From Prochlorococcus sp. AG-409-B13 (GTDB taxonomy: Bacteria; Cyanobacteriota; Cyanobacteriia; PCC-6307; Cyanobiaceae), in NCBI GenBank assembly GCA_003216035.1, contig QCJM01000001.1, positions 1 through 64,000 on the forward strand: DNA of 64,000 nucleotides. Direction: 5' to 3'. Shown here piece by piece: positions 35,114 through 45,109 of this stretch (position 1 is the stretch's first letter; every line of letters begins with the position of its first letter). The notes under the pieces were generated by a model. The model was given only the letters and a program-made list of their open reading frames with translations. It was not told the origin of the DNA and did no database searches. Both the position numbers and the translations under genes were made by a program.

Positions 35114-36064
35114 TTAGGGATCGATCTGCACTGCACTTACCTCATCATGAGATTGAGTTGCCAGCCATTCCAACAAAGCCTGATTAACCTGATCTGGCAC
35201 CTCGTCATGAGGGCAATGTCCTGCATCCAAAACCACTTCTGTTGTAGCAGAAGGTGCATGTCGCAAAAAACTTGCTCGTTTACCAGCAGCATTCATCCAA
35301 GGATCTCTCTGGCCCCAAAGTAATAAAAGAGGTGCCTTTAATTCTGCAAACAATTGATCTAAAGGCTGCCCTTGAGGACCACGCGTATCGAAAACACTCT
35401 TAAAGACCTTGAATGCTCCAGGATCTAAAGAAGGTCTTCTAATTGCCTCAACTAGATCATCATCAACATTAGTACGGTCTATATAAACCTGATTAAGTGT
35501 GCGGCGAATAGTTCCAGGTTGACGAAGATTCTCAAAAATCAATCTCTGCACCAAAGGATCTTTCAATAAACCACCTCCGACTCTCTGACGAAATTTCGCC
35601 ATCCAACTTTTTGAAACACGCTTGTCATCACTAAAATATCCAGCCGCATTCAGTAAAACGACACCAGCAGCATCTTCCCCTAAATCAGTGCCTGCGGCTA
35701 AAGCTGCATAACCTCCAAGAGAATTACCAACAATGACAGTAGGTCGGCAAATTCTCTCTTTGACATAAGCAACAACCTGCTTACGCCAAAGAGCACCTCC
35801 ATAATTCAATCCTGCCGGCTTAGCACTTCTACCAAAACCAAGAAGATCTATTGCATGAACCTCATAGGCTTTTGAAAGAACAGGAATATTGTGTCTCCAA
35901 TGATCTGTGGAGGCTCCAAAACCGTGCAAAAGCAAAAGGGCAGGGCCATCCTCCTTTTTCAATAGGACATCTTTAGCCTGCTGAGAAGGCCGACTGCTCA
36001 AGCAATGCACATCATGGCCTAGATAGCTCCAAGAAGTATTGGGAAGTGCAGCTTGAACAGACAT
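35114..36064 (-). CDS. Alpha/beta hydrolase
   Basis: The 316-residue protein has LLLLHGFGASTDHWRHN (oxyanion region), the nucleophile elbow VGNSLGGYAAL with Ser in GNSLG, LLWGQRDPWM with the acid and AGHCPHDEVP with the His. Haloalkane-dehalogenase or lipid-ester-hydrolase relatives are the closest type; many cyanobacteria carry several. The substrate is unknown. Same strand as the epimerase and the antiporter. Confidence 0.87.
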   Translation of the reverse strand: MSVQAALPNTSWSYLGHDVHCLSSRPSQQAKDVLLKKEDGPALLLLHGFGASTDHWRHNIPVLSKAYEVHAIDLLGFGRSAKPAGLNYGGALWRKQVVAYVKERICRPTVIVGNSLGGYAALAAGTDLGEDAAGVVLLNAAGYFSDDKRVSKSWMAKFRQRVGGGLLKDPLVQRLIFENLRQPGTIRRTLNQVYIDRTNVDDDLVEAIRRPSLDPGAFKVFKSVFDTRGPQGQPLDQLFAELKAPLLLLWGQRDPWMNAAGKRASFLRHAPSATTEVVLDAGHCPHDEVPDQVNQALLEWLATQSHDEVSAVQIDP

Positions 36065-36196
36065 CAGAACAACGAAACAATAAATTTAGAAAGAGGATGC
36101 TAGACACCTTCAGGGAAAAAACAGAGATTCTGCTCTCCCTAAGATGTTCTCTTAACTAAGAGGCACGTCTGTTTATTACTGATATCCAATCCAGGC

Positions 36197-37570
36197 CTAT
36201 AGGAGGCCAACAGGGTTCGCGGCTACATCATCAGGTATTGAATTCCCACCACCAGGACTTTTGTCCTTAAGAACTAGTCGAAGCAGTACAGGAGCAAGAA
36301 AAGTAGTCCCAATAACCATCAACAAAATGGCTGCTTCAAGAGAAGGCGTCAAAAGTCCTGCACTAGTTCCTAATCCTAAAAAAATAAGACCAACTTCTCC
36401 GCGAGGCATCATCCCAAGACCAACAACAAGACGATTGGTTGGTTTATCAATTACAAATGACCAACCAGCAGCAATTTTTCCCACAATCGCAATTAAGAGC
36501 AGGAAGCCCGCAACTACAAGTGCTGAACGACTACTTGGATCCAGTGGGTTGATAACTGAAAGGTCCATTCCAGCCCCTACTAAGACAAAAAAGATTGTTG
36601 CGAACAAAGAGACCAGGGGCAAAACAGACTGCTGAATAGCGTGATTGTTCTTAGAGCTACTAAGGATTAAACCTGCCGCGAAAGCACCTAAAGCCGCTTC
36701 CAAGCCAATAGCTGTGGCAACAAAACAACTCAATACAAGGATCACAAAAGATGCAACTACAACCGCACCAGGAGCTTTAAGTCTGTCAAGCAACCAATCA
36801 AAAGCTGGGGCAGCAGTCCTGCTCAGGCCAATGGCTCCCAGAACAAAAACAACTGCAGCTAAAACAAGCTTCACAATTGGAGCTATTTCTAAAGACCCAC
36901 CAGTGGCCAAAGCAACAACCACTGCAAGGATCACAATCCCAAGGATGTCATCCAAAACTGCTGCGCCAATAACTATCTGCCCCTCACGAGTTTTGAGATA
37001 TCCCAGCTCTCCAAAGACACTAGCCGTGATGCCAATGCTAGTGGCAGTCATAGAAGCTCCGGCAAAAATCGCAGGAATCAAGTCAACTTGAAAGAGGAAC
37101 ATCAAGCCAAATGTCCCCAAAGCAAAAGGCAGAATTACTCCTGCCATAGCAACAGTAAAAGCTTGTGCGCCTACTGCGACTAATTCTTCCAACTCACTCT
37201 CCAAGCCAGTGAGAAAAAGCAATGCATAAAGTCCCAAAGTGGCGACTGCCTGAAGAGAAGGGAAAGTTTCAAAATAGAGATCAGGTACCGCCTCAGGGGG
37301 AACTGACGCCAATGCGCTGATCAAACTCACAAATCCTTCATTCAACTGAGCACTTGTTGATGGAGGCATCAAAAGATGAAAGCCTGAGGCTCCAATCACA
37401 ACCCCTGCAAGCAACTCACCAACAATTGTGGGGAGATTCAAACGCACTAAAACTTCAGCCAAAGTCCTTGCTGCAAGGAAGATTAGAAGAAAATTAATTA
37501 CACCTATAAGAGTTTCAGCTACCTCAACTTCATGGGTACTCAACACTGACAGGCAATGAGGCAAAAACAT
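36197..37570 (-). CDS. CPA2-type cation/H+ antiporter (NapA-like)
   Basis: The 457-residue protein has about 12 hydrophobic segments. NLPTIVGELLAGVVIGASGF and FAGASMTATSIGITASVFGE are typical of the KefB/NapA family, and AAVLDDILGIVILAVVVALA has the two adjacent Asp residues used in ion exchange. It probably exports Na+ or K+ for protons across the plasma membrane, useful in sea water. The C-terminus lacks an NAD-binding RCK domain. It diverges from glgP. Confidence 0.85.
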   Translation of the reverse strand: MFLPHCLSVLSTHEVEVAETLIGVINFLLIFLAARTLAEVLVRLNLPTIVGELLAGVVIGASGFHLLMPPSTSAQLNEGFVSLISALASVPPEAVPDLYFETFPSLQAVATLGLYALLFLTGLESELEELVAVGAQAFTVAMAGVILPFALGTFGLMFLFQVDLIPAIFAGASMTATSIGITASVFGELGYLKTREGQIVIGAAVLDDILGIVILAVVVALATGGSLEIAPIVKLVLAAVVFVLGAIGLSRTAAPAFDWLLDRLKAPGAVVVASFVILVLSCFVATAIGLEAALGAFAAGLILSSSKNNHAIQQSVLPLVSLFATIFFVLVGAGMDLSVINPLDPSSRSALVVAGFLLLIAIVGKIAAGWSFVIDKPTNRLVVGLGMMPRGEVGLIFLGLGTSAGLLTPSLEAAILLMVIGTTFLAPVLLRLVLKDKSPGGGNSIPDDVAANPVGLL

Positions 37571-37842
37571 GTAAGCCGATTTTTGAATCGTGTCTGGAAC
37601 ATAAATTACCGACCAGCCCTTTTCGAATTATTCACCTCAAAACCTTTTAAAAAGATATTGGTGTTGATCTGAAGTCACTGGCCAAAACAACGAGAAACAG
37701 GAGCTACTGTCCACCGATACATCTTTAGAAATAAATGAGTGAATCTTTTTATTCACCTTTTACTTCCTAAAAAGCATCCTGTGTCTTACTAGAGCCTCTT
37801 CAGAAAAGACACCCCCCCTTACAAGCTTCCATCAAAGCCCTC

Positions 37843-40365
37843 ATGAGCAGCTCACAGCCCTTAGATCTGCGTCTGCCCACACCTGGCTGCTATGCAGACC
37901 CAGAAAGAGCAGGCATTGATGCAGATGCAGTTTTCGATGGGATGACCGAGCATCTCTTCTTTACCCTCGGAAAACTCGCTTCAACTGCAAGTCTTCATGA
38001 TCTCTACATGGCACTGAGCTATGCAGTCAGAGATAGGTTGATGACTCGATACCTAGCCAGCCAAGAAGCCATTCGAGCTAGGCCCCAAAAAACAGTTGCA
38101 TATCTTTCTGCTGAATTCTTAATTGGTCCACAATTAAACAATAATCTTCTCAACCTAGGAATCCAGAAAGAAGCCGAAGAAGCCTTGCGCCGGTTTGGGA
38201 TTGAATCCCTAGGACACATTCTTGAAGTAGAGGAAGAACCTGGGCTAGGCAATGGTGGTCTTGGGCGTCTAGCTGCCTGCTATATGGAATCACTGGCAAG
38301 CTTGCAAGTACCAGCTATTGGCTATGGAATCCGCTATGAATTTGGGATATTTAACCAATTAATCCGCAATGGATGGCAAGTAGAAGTCACAGATAAATGG
38401 CTTAAAGGAGGTTGGCCATGGGAACTACCTCAGCCAGATGAAGCCTGCTTCGTTGGCTTTGGAGGTCGCACTGAGAGCTATATCGATGATAAAAGTAACT
38501 ATCGATCCCGTTGGATCCCTGCAGAAAATGCAATAGGCATTCCTCATGATGTGCCTGTTCTGGGTTACCGAGTAAACAGTTGCAATAGACTCCGTCTATG
38601 GCGTGCAGACGCGACCGAAAGTTTCGATTTTTACGCCTTCAATATTGGTGATTATTACGGAGCAGTTGAAGAAAAGGTTGGCTCTGAAACTCTCTCAAAA
38701 GTTCTTTATCCCAATGACGGCACAGATGAAGGGCGGCGACTTCGACTAAAGCAACAACACTTTTTTGTAAGTTGCTCCCTACAAGACATGGTGAGAAGTC
38801 TTGAAAGGAGAGGGATTCCAGTGGAAGACTTCCAAAAACACTGGACAGTTCAACTGAACGACACTCATCCAGCAATAGCAGTTGCAGAACTAATGCGACT
38901 TCTCATAGACGACCACCATTTTGCGTGGGAAAAAGCCTGGGAAATTACGACAAGTTCTGTGGCATATACCAATCACACTTTGTTACCTGAAGCTCTTGAA
39001 AAATGGGACCTTTCACTATTCAAAAGTCTTTTACCAAGACATCTCGAACTTATTTATGAAATAAACCGCCGATTTCTCCAACAAATTCGTCTTCGTTACC
39101 CTGGCAATGATTCAATTCTAAGAAAATTATCAATCATTGATGAAGAAGGAGGCAAAGCTGTTCGGATGGCACACTTAGCCACTATTGGAGCCCATCATGT
39201 CAATGGTGTTGCAGCATTGCATTCTGATCTAATTAAGCGACAACTATTACCAGAGTTCGCAAAACTCTGGCCAAAAAAATTCACAAACGTCACCAATGGA
39301 GTAACCCCAAGACGCTGGGTAGCTCTAGCAAATCCTGAACTTTCCGATTTACTAGATCAAGAGATAGGACCTGACTGGATAACTAATATGGAGTTACTTA
39401 CTAAGCTAGAGGGAAAAGCAAAAGATTCAAGTTTTCTTGAAGTATTTGACTCAACAAAATTATCTTGCAAGCGCAAGCTAGCTGGATATATCCATCGTCA
39501 GACTGGCGTGCTAGTGGACCCCTCAAGCATGTTTGATGTACAAGTAAAAAGAATCCACCAATACAAGCGCCAACATCTAAATGCCTTACAAGTTATCGCT
39601 CAATACTTAAGAATTAAAAATGGTAAAGCATCTGGCATGGCTCCAAGAACAGTGATCTTTGGTGGTAAAGCAGCTCCTGGTTATTTCATGGCCAAGCTAA
39701 TCATTAGATTTATAAATGGCATTGCAGAAATGATTAATGCAGATCCTGATATGGATGGTCGCTTAAGAGTTGTATTCCTACCTGATTACAACGTAAAACT
39801 TGGAGAGCAGGTTTATCCGGCCACAGACCTTTCAGAGCAAATTTCCACAGCAGGGAAAGAAGCCTCTGGCACTGGGAACATGAAGTTTGCAATGAATGGA
39901 GCACTCACAATAGGCACTCTTGATGGTGCCAATGTTGAAATTCGTGAGCGCGTGGGTCCTGAAAACTTCTTCCTATTTGGCAAAACCGAATCGGAGATTA
40001 TGGAGCTACGAAACAATAATTACAGCCCAAAACAATGTCTGCAAGATTCACCTGAACTTTCAGAAGCAATACGTTTAGTAGAGCTTGGGCATTTTAGTAA
40101 TGGAGATACAGAACTTTTTCGCCCAATACTCGATAACCTGACTGGAAATGATCCATTTTTTGTAATGGCTGACTTCGATGATTACTTAAGGGCTCAGGAT
40201 AATGTCAGCAAAGCCTGGGCTAATCGGCAAGAATGGAATCGAATGTCACTTCTTAATACAGCTCGCTCAGGTTTCTTTTCTTCAGACCGTTCAATAAGAG
40301 ATTACTGTAATACAATTTGGGAGGTAACTCCCTTACATGTAGATATAACATGTGACGTGAATTAA
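37843..40365 (+). CDS. glgP: Glycogen phosphorylase
   Basis: Releases glucose-1-phosphate from glycogen, the night-time carbon store. The 840-residue protein has EEPGLGNGGLGRLAACYMES, VQLNDTHPAIAVAELMRLL and the PLP-site EASGTGNMKFAMNGALTIGT, where the Lys of NMKF binds pyridoxal phosphate, then LDGANVEIRE. Length is normal for the family. The rest of the gap 40366-40508 shows a weak hairpin only. Confidence 0.97.
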   Translation: MSSSQPLDLRLPTPGCYADPERAGIDADAVFDGMTEHLFFTLGKLASTASLHDLYMALSYAVRDRLMTRYLASQEAIRARPQKTVAYLSAEFLIGPQLNNNLLNLGIQKEAEEALRRFGIESLGHILEVEEEPGLGNGGLGRLAACYMESLASLQVPAIGYGIRYEFGIFNQLIRNGWQVEVTDKWLKGGWPWELPQPDEACFVGFGGRTESYIDDKSNYRSRWIPAENAIGIPHDVPVLGYRVNSCNRLRLWRADATESFDFYAFNIGDYYGAVEEKVGSETLSKVLYPNDGTDEGRRLRLKQQHFFVSCSLQDMVRSLERRGIPVEDFQKHWTVQLNDTHPAIAVAELMRLLIDDHHFAWEKAWEITTSSVAYTNHTLLPEALEKWDLSLFKSLLPRHLELIYEINRRFLQQIRLRYPGNDSILRKLSIIDEEGGKAVRMAHLATIGAHHVNGVAALHSDLIKRQLLPEFAKLWPKKFTNVTNGVTPRRWVALANPELSDLLDQEIGPDWITNMELLTKLEGKAKDSSFLEVFDSTKLSCKRKLAGYIHRQTGVLVDPSSMFDVQVKRIHQYKRQHLNALQVIAQYLRIKNGKASGMAPRTVIFGGKAAPGYFMAKLIIRFINGIAEMINADPDMDGRLRVVFLPDYNVKLGEQVYPATDLSEQISTAGKEASGTGNMKFAMNGALTIGTLDGANVEIRERVGPENFFLFGKTESEIMELRNNNYSPKQCLQDSPELSEAIRLVELGHFSNGDTELFRPILDNLTGNDPFFVMADFDDYLRAQDNVSKAWANRQEWNRMSLLNTARSGFFSSDRSIRDYCNTIWEVTPLHVDITCDVN

Positions 40366-40508
40366 AGGAGTGAGGGGTATCTTTAGAGAATATTTTCTAT
40401 TAAAAAATATCTCAAAAGAAGCATATTAAAAGATGATATATCTCCTGGGAACTCTAGTTAAGGGCAATAATTATTACCCAACTATTTATAAAGCTAGTTC
40501 TAAATAGA

Positions 40509-40967
40509 TTAACTTCTATCAGGGAGGTCTGGAGTTTGATGCAAAAGGCGATTCAAGCGTAAACGGTCAACATTCAATGGGTCTGGAGCTAATTCCCCAG
40601 CCAATTCTCTGAATTTTTGTTCTACAAGCTCAGGAACCTTCACATCAAAGATTCGCTCCATCAGAACTTCTATAGAAAAAAGATGGGCATTAATATTTTC
40701 CAGGTCTGCAATCGCTTGCTGCAAAGCATCCTCAGGCTCCTCAGACCCAAGTGCAAGAACTTCTTGATCAGATGCATTATTTGTGTTGTTGGAAGTCTGT
40801 TGTTTCTGCAGATCTTCTAGCACTCGTCCAGAAAGGGTTCGGAATGACTGCAAAGCAGCCCAATTGAGCTCTTGCTGCTGTCGAAGAGTCGGGCATTCAC
40901 GAATCAATCGATCATGCTCTCTATAGAACCTTTGACAATCTGGGCATTGGCAGGGCTCTTCAGGCAT
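40509..40967 (-). CDS. Conserved hypothetical protein with N-terminal Cys cluster
   Basis: This 152-residue protein starts MPEEPCQCPDCQRFYREHDR, giving C-x-C-x-x-C plus a Cys at about residue 26, which may bind zinc. The rest is charged and helical (EPEDALQQAIADLENINAHL). Found upstream of the short gene near rnpB in picocyanobacteria; function unknown. It is 37 bases from the next minus-strand gene. Confidence 0.65.
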   Translation of the reverse strand: MPEEPCQCPDCQRFYREHDRLIRECPTLRQQQELNWAALQSFRTLSGRVLEDLQKQQTSNNTNNASDQEVLALGSEEPEDALQQAIADLENINAHLFSIEVLMERIFDVKVPELVEQKFRELAGELAPDPLNVDRLRLNRLLHQTPDLPDRS

Positions 40968-41004
40968 CGGAGTCCCTCTAGCACATATCCCATCATTACA
41001 CTTG

Positions 41005-41334
41005 CTATGCCGCTATAGGAGGTTCACCTGGAAAACCATCCTGTTCCTCTTCAATCTCAACGCTTTCTGGAAGAGGTATCTCAACAGTAGTAACAACCTG
41101 AATTACATCCCGCAGTCGCATCGAATCAGCGAACCAACCCATTGCTTGCTCAGTATCGCCTCTACGCTCAGCATCACTAGCCTGATCTTCGTGTGCTTCA
41201 GCTAAAAGAGCCAACCAACATAGACATCGTGCTTGTACAACCGATAGGTCCAAATCTGCTGGCTGAGCATTTGCAATTTTCTCGCTTTCCTGTTGTACAA
41301 GAAGACGAAGCCTGAGATCGTGAAGCTGGGCCAT
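41005..41334 (-). CDS. Conserved hypothetical protein
   Basis: The 109-residue acidic protein starts MAQLHDLRLRLLVQQESEKI and contains a helical repeat-like region (RCLCWLALLAEAHEDQASDA). No motif known. It likely forms a unit with the 152-residue gene downstream on the same strand. It ends in GEPPIAA. Confidence 0.65.
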   Translation of the reverse strand: MAQLHDLRLRLLVQQESEKIANAQPADLDLSVVQARCLCWLALLAEAHEDQASDAERRGDTEQAMGWFADSMRLRDVIQVVTTVEIPLPESVEIEEEQDGFPGEPPIAA

Positions 41335-41430
41335 AGAGACTGTTTCACTAAAGCAACACTAGCGGCAGTGTGCCGTTTGCATAGCCCACCAAATGTAGTA
41401 CTGATTTTTTTAATCTGTTGCTAAAGAACG

Positions 41431-41503
<73 letters not shown>

Positions 41504-41538
41504 TTTGAATGAATTATGCCCAAGAGGCATTATGGACT

Positions 41539-41944
41539 TTGAAAGCAGGAGAGGTGATCGCGATCGACGTTTAGTAGCTTCAAGCTAGTAAGCGTCGGTT
41601 GAGGAAAGTCCGGGCTCCCTAATGGCCAAGCTTGCTGGGTAATGCCCAGTGCGGGTGACCGTGAGGAAAGTGCCACAGAAACACACCGCCGATGAACAGA
41701 CAGGAGCTTCCTCTCTGGAACAGGTAAGGGTGCAAAGGTGCGGTAAGAGCGCACCAGCAGCATCGAGAGGTGCTGGCTTGGTAAACCCCGGCTAGGAGCA
41801 AGGCGAAGGGACGAAGGCTGGCCATATAGCCCAATCCCAACTTTCAGAGCCGCTAGAGGCTGTCGGCAACGCCAGTCCCAGATAGATGATCACCCATCTA
41901 CCCTCAGGCTGATGAACAGAACCCGGCTTACGACCTGCTTTCTC
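41539..41944 (+). ncRNA. rnpB: RNase P RNA
   Basis: Catalytic RNA that trims the 5' leader from precursor tRNAs. GAGGAAAGTCCGGGCTCCC is conserved region I, and ACAGAACCCGGCTTACG near the end is region V. GAAAGCAGG (41541-41549) pairs with CCTGCTTTC (41934-41942) to form helix P1, which sets the approximate ends. It lies 62 bases upstream of rnc, so two RNA-processing functions are adjacent. Confidence 0.95.
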
Positions 41945-42005
41945 CCCCTTGGAACCTTTGCGATCAAGAATCAAATAAAGACCTGGCATTAATCAATCTC
42001 AAGCA

Positions 42006-42755
42006 ATGAAAACTCAAATAAACGAGACAATTTCCAAAGCGCGAATCCAAAAACTCCACTTATTGCTTAAAAGAATAAATATTGATCAATATCATCCAGA
42101 ATACGAAAAAGTCAGTAATTCTCATGGGCTAAGAATTCTCAATGAAGCTCTCACTCATACATCTGCAGAAACCTCAATTAATTACGAGCGGCTGGAATTT
42201 CTGGGTGATGCTGTTCTAAGACTGGCTGCCTCAGAATTCATTGAAAGCACTTTCCCAAATATGAAGGTTGGGGATAGATCTGAACTCAGAGCGCAACTAG
42301 TAAGTGATAGCTGGCTTTCAAAAGTTGGCAGAGAAATTGAAATACATGAAACTTTAATAATTGGGAACAAAGCAGCAGGAGATTCATATGCACGCGCAAC
42401 ATTAGAAGCGGAGGCAACAGAAGCCCTTATAGGAGCTTTATATGAATGTTTTAAAGGCATTGAGCATATAATCTCTTGGCTTAAACCACATTGGGAGAAA
42501 GCAAGCACTAATGTTTTATCTGATCCCCACAAAAACAACTACAAATCTGCCCTTCAAGAATGGAGCCAAGGCAAAGGATTAAATAGGCCTGAGTATCATG
42601 TTGAAGAATGCAGCCAAAGGCATGGAGATCCTTTTCGCTTCTTTTGCAGAGTCCATTTAGAAGGGGAAAAACTGGGAGAAGGGCGAGGTTCCTCCCGAAG
42701 GAATGCTGAAAAAGAAGCGGCGAAAGAAGCCTTAAAAAAACTCACCAAATCTTAA
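42006..42755 (+). CDS. rnc: Ribonuclease III
   Basis: Cuts double-stranded RNA such as rRNA precursors. The 249-residue protein has the signature YERLEFLGDAVLRLAASEF at about 59-77 with the metal-binding Glu and Asp, a second acidic site ATLEAEATEALIGALYECF, and a C-terminal double-stranded RNA-binding domain (from about 178, YKSALQEWSQGKGLNRPEY, ending RRNAEKEAAKEALKKL). All active-site residues are present. Confidence 0.95.
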   Translation: MKTQINETISKARIQKLHLLLKRINIDQYHPEYEKVSNSHGLRILNEALTHTSAETSINYERLEFLGDAVLRLAASEFIESTFPNMKVGDRSELRAQLVSDSWLSKVGREIEIHETLIIGNKAAGDSYARATLEAEATEALIGALYECFKGIEHIISWLKPHWEKASTNVLSDPHKNNYKSALQEWSQGKGLNRPEYHVEECSQRHGDPFRFFCRVHLEGEKLGEGRGSSRRNAEKEAAKEALKKLTKS

Positions 42756-42784
42756 ATTCTGTATATAATAATTTGAGCACCCAC

Positions 42785-42808
42785 GAAGATTTTCAACGGG
42801 AAATCTTC
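42785..42808 (+). terminator. rnc terminator-like hairpin
   Basis: GAAGATTT and AAATCTTC form an 8-bp stem around an 8-base loop, followed by TTCTT. It lies 30 bases after the rnc stop and near the ndhS stop on the other strand (42824), so it can serve both convergent genes. The left part recurs at 60483-60505. Confidence 0.6.
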
Positions 42809-42823
42809 TTCTTAAACTTATTT

Positions 42824-43009
42824 TCAATCCATAATCAGATTCTTAATAGGCACTGTTATCAATTTATCCCAGTTTCCACCTTCAAAAAGCACCGCAGCAT
42901 TTTTACCACTTATACGTTGTACAAAGCCTGTATAACCATTGTAAATAGAACAACAATCATTAACCTTGACTGTGGAGCCAGGCAAAATAAGTGAATCTGA
43001 AGACGTCAT
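42824..43009 (-). CDS. ndhS: NAD(P)H dehydrogenase (NDH-1) subunit S
   Basis: A 61-residue SH3-like subunit of the photosynthetic NDH-1 complex, thought to help ferredoxin dock. LPGSTVKVND and AAVLFEGGNWDKLITVPIKN match the family (formerly DUF3252), where the EGGNWDKL block is nearly invariant. It diverges from rimM; the starts are 55 bases apart. Confidence 0.85.
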   Translation of the reverse strand: MTSSDSLILPGSTVKVNDCCSIYNGYTGFVQRISGKNAAVLFEGGNWDKLITVPIKNLIMD

Positions 43010-43064
43010 AAATCACAAACACCTAAGTCATAAGGTAATTATCAAATCAAATGATGGACCAAAA

Positions 43065-43595
43065 ATGCTACTTAGAGACACTTGGCTGATTATTGGAAAT
43101 ATTGTAGCTCCGCAAGGACTGCAAGGTGACGTACGAGTTAATCCTAGTAGTGACTTCCCAGAACGCTTTGTAAAGCCTGGCAAACGGTGGTTACAAGAGA
43201 ACAAAGAAACGCCTCAAGTCATCAAATTAATCTCTGGAAGGCAATTGCCTGGTAAAAATATATTTATAGTTCGTTTTAAAGGTGTTAACGATCGTTCACA
43301 AGCAGAATCCCTTGTCGGCAAAAAACTGCTTGTACCATCCAATGATCGTCCTCAGCTTGCACCAGAGGAATTTCATCTCCTTGATCTGGTAGGTCTCAAA
43401 GCAAAATTAGAGGCAAATGGACCAGCTATTGGCAAAGTCACCAACCTGACCACAGCAGGCAACGACTTACTTGAAATAGAGCTTTTAGAAGGACGAAAAG
43501 TACTTATCCCCTTTGTCAAGCAAATCGTGCCTGAGATACAAATTCATGAAGGCTGGCTAAGGATCACTCCACCCCCTGGGCTTCTAGATTTATAA
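43065..43595 (+). CDS. rimM: Ribosome maturation factor RimM
   Basis: Helps assemble the head of the 30S subunit around S19. From ATG 43065 the protein is 176 residues: WLIIGNIVAPQGLQGDVRVN starts the RimM domain, and the C-terminal PRC-barrel contains GNDLLEIELLEGRKVLIPFV and ends RITPPPGLLDL. An upstream frame start at 42966 would run into ndhS and add a non-conserved 33 residues, so it was rejected. Confidence 0.94.
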   Translation: MLLRDTWLIIGNIVAPQGLQGDVRVNPSSDFPERFVKPGKRWLQENKETPQVIKLISGRQLPGKNIFIVRFKGVNDRSQAESLVGKKLLVPSNDRPQLAPEEFHLLDLVGLKAKLEANGPAIGKVTNLTTAGNDLLEIELLEGRKVLIPFVKQIVPEIQIHEGWLRITPPPGLLDL

Positions 43596-43651
43596 AAAAT
43601 CGACAAGAATTGACTTTCTGCGCGATCCTTAGGAAGTCGAAGCCTTAATTA

Positions 43652-45097
43652 GTGCAAGTTTCCACCTCTCTAATACCTGTGATTCTTTGTGGTGGAACAG
43701 GAACTCGACTTTGGCCTCTATCGAGAGCAAGTTATCCAAAACAATATTGGGCTCTTAATGGGAACAGCAAAGAAACCCTTCTTCAACAAACTCAGCAACG
43801 CTTAAAAGGAATTCAAGGCTTACAAGACCCTTTGTTGATTTGTCATGAAGAGCACCGCTTCATTGTGGCCGAACAAATGCGCCAAATAGATATCGATCCA
43901 TGCGCAATTTTACTTGAACCAGTTGGCCGCAATACAGCCCCAGCCATTGCTGTGGCAGCACTTCATGCAACTGCAGAGGGAAATGATCCACTACTTCTAG
44001 TTCTGGCAGCAGACCATGTAATTCGAGATTCAAAGGAATTCCGCCGAATAATCGAAATCGGACGGAGTCATGCAGAGGAAGGTCGCCTAGTGACATTTGG
44101 CATTATCCCAACATCACCTGAAACAGGTTATGGATATATAGAAGCTAAAGAACCACTCGAAATTGCAAACCCAAGAGGGGTTTCTATTACAAAATTTATA
44201 GAAAAGCCTGACTTAAAATCAGCGAAGGAATTCTTAAAAGACAAGTGTTTTACTTGGAATAGCGGAATATTTTTATTCAAAGCAAGTTCAATCATTAGCG
44301 AATTAGAAAATTATGCTCCTGAGATTTTGAACTCTTGCCAAGCAGCATTGGAGGGGGATTTATCTGATCTTGACTTTTTAAGATTAGAGAGCGAAGCCTT
44401 TACTAATTGCCCCAATTTAGCAATAGATGTGGCAGTCATGGAAAAAACCATGCTTGGGACAGTTCTACCTCTTCAAGCTGGCTGGAGTGATGTTGGAAGT
44501 TGGAGTGCTCTCTGGGAAACTTCAGATAAGGATGAAAAAGGCAACGTACTTATAGGTAGAGTCATTGCTCATGAAAGTAAAAACTCTTACCTGCGAAGTG
44601 AGCACCGGTTAATTGTTGGACTTGGTGTTGAAGATCTTGTCATAGTTGAAACAGATGACGCAGTATTAATTGCTAACAAGCACCAAACACAAAGCGTTAA
44701 AAGTATAGTTAATCAGCTTGAAAGAGATGGTAGTCCAGAGGCTAAAGCGCATCGCAAGATTTATCGTCCATGGGGGCATTACACAGGAGTAGTTGAAGGC
44801 AATCGCTGGCAAGTAAAAAGAATTGAAGTCAATCCTGGAGCGAGCCTATCTTTGCAAATGCACCATCACAGAGCAGAGCATTGGGTCGTCGTAAAAGGCA
44901 CAGCCTTAATCGAAAAAGATGGTAAGAAACAACTACTCTGTGAAAATCAAAGCACATATATCCCCTTGGGATGCAAACATCGGCTAACTAATCCTGGGAA
45001 AATGCCCGTCGAATTAATTGAAATTCAAAGTGGCTCTTATTTAGGCGAAGATGACATTATCCGCTTCATAGATAGCTATCAAAGGCTTAGCCTATGA
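43652..45097 (+). CDS. manC: Mannose-1-phosphate guanylyltransferase / mannose-6-phosphate isomerase
   Basis: Makes GDP-mannose for fucose, mannose or rhamnose-type surface glycans. The 481-residue protein starts with GTG and has LCGGTGTRLWPLSRASYPKQ (nucleotide site), FIEKPDLKSA and GWSDVGSWSALWE; the C-terminal cupin (from about 370) has HRAEHWVVVKGTALIEKDGK with the metal-binding His residues. Located 55 bases after rimM. Its product could also supply the glycan genes of the island, but this is not shown. Confidence 0.95.
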   Translation: MQVSTSLIPVILCGGTGTRLWPLSRASYPKQYWALNGNSKETLLQQTQQRLKGIQGLQDPLLICHEEHRFIVAEQMRQIDIDPCAILLEPVGRNTAPAIAVAALHATAEGNDPLLLVLAADHVIRDSKEFRRIIEIGRSHAEEGRLVTFGIIPTSPETGYGYIEAKEPLEIANPRGVSITKFIEKPDLKSAKEFLKDKCFTWNSGIFLFKASSIISELENYAPEILNSCQAALEGDLSDLDFLRLESEAFTNCPNLAIDVAVMEKTMLGTVLPLQAGWSDVGSWSALWETSDKDEKGNVLIGRVIAHESKNSYLRSEHRLIVGLGVEDLVIVETDDAVLIANKHQTQSVKSIVNQLERDGSPEAKAHRKIYRPWGHYTGVVEGNRWQVKRIEVNPGASLSLQMHHHRAEHWVVVKGTALIEKDGKKQLLCENQSTYIPLGCKHRLTNPGKMPVELIEIQSGSYLGEDDIIRFIDSYQRLSL

Positions 45098-45109
45098 TCC
45101 CAAACCAAA

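Noticed and set aside
36261-37091. Two long plus-strand ORFs inside the antiporter gene
   Set aside because: Lys/Thr/Ala-rich shadows of the hydrophobic minus-strand gene; no motifs of their own.
42773-42994. Plus-strand 73-codon ORF after rnc
   Set aside because: Antisense to ndhS, and its start lies in the rnc terminator hairpin.
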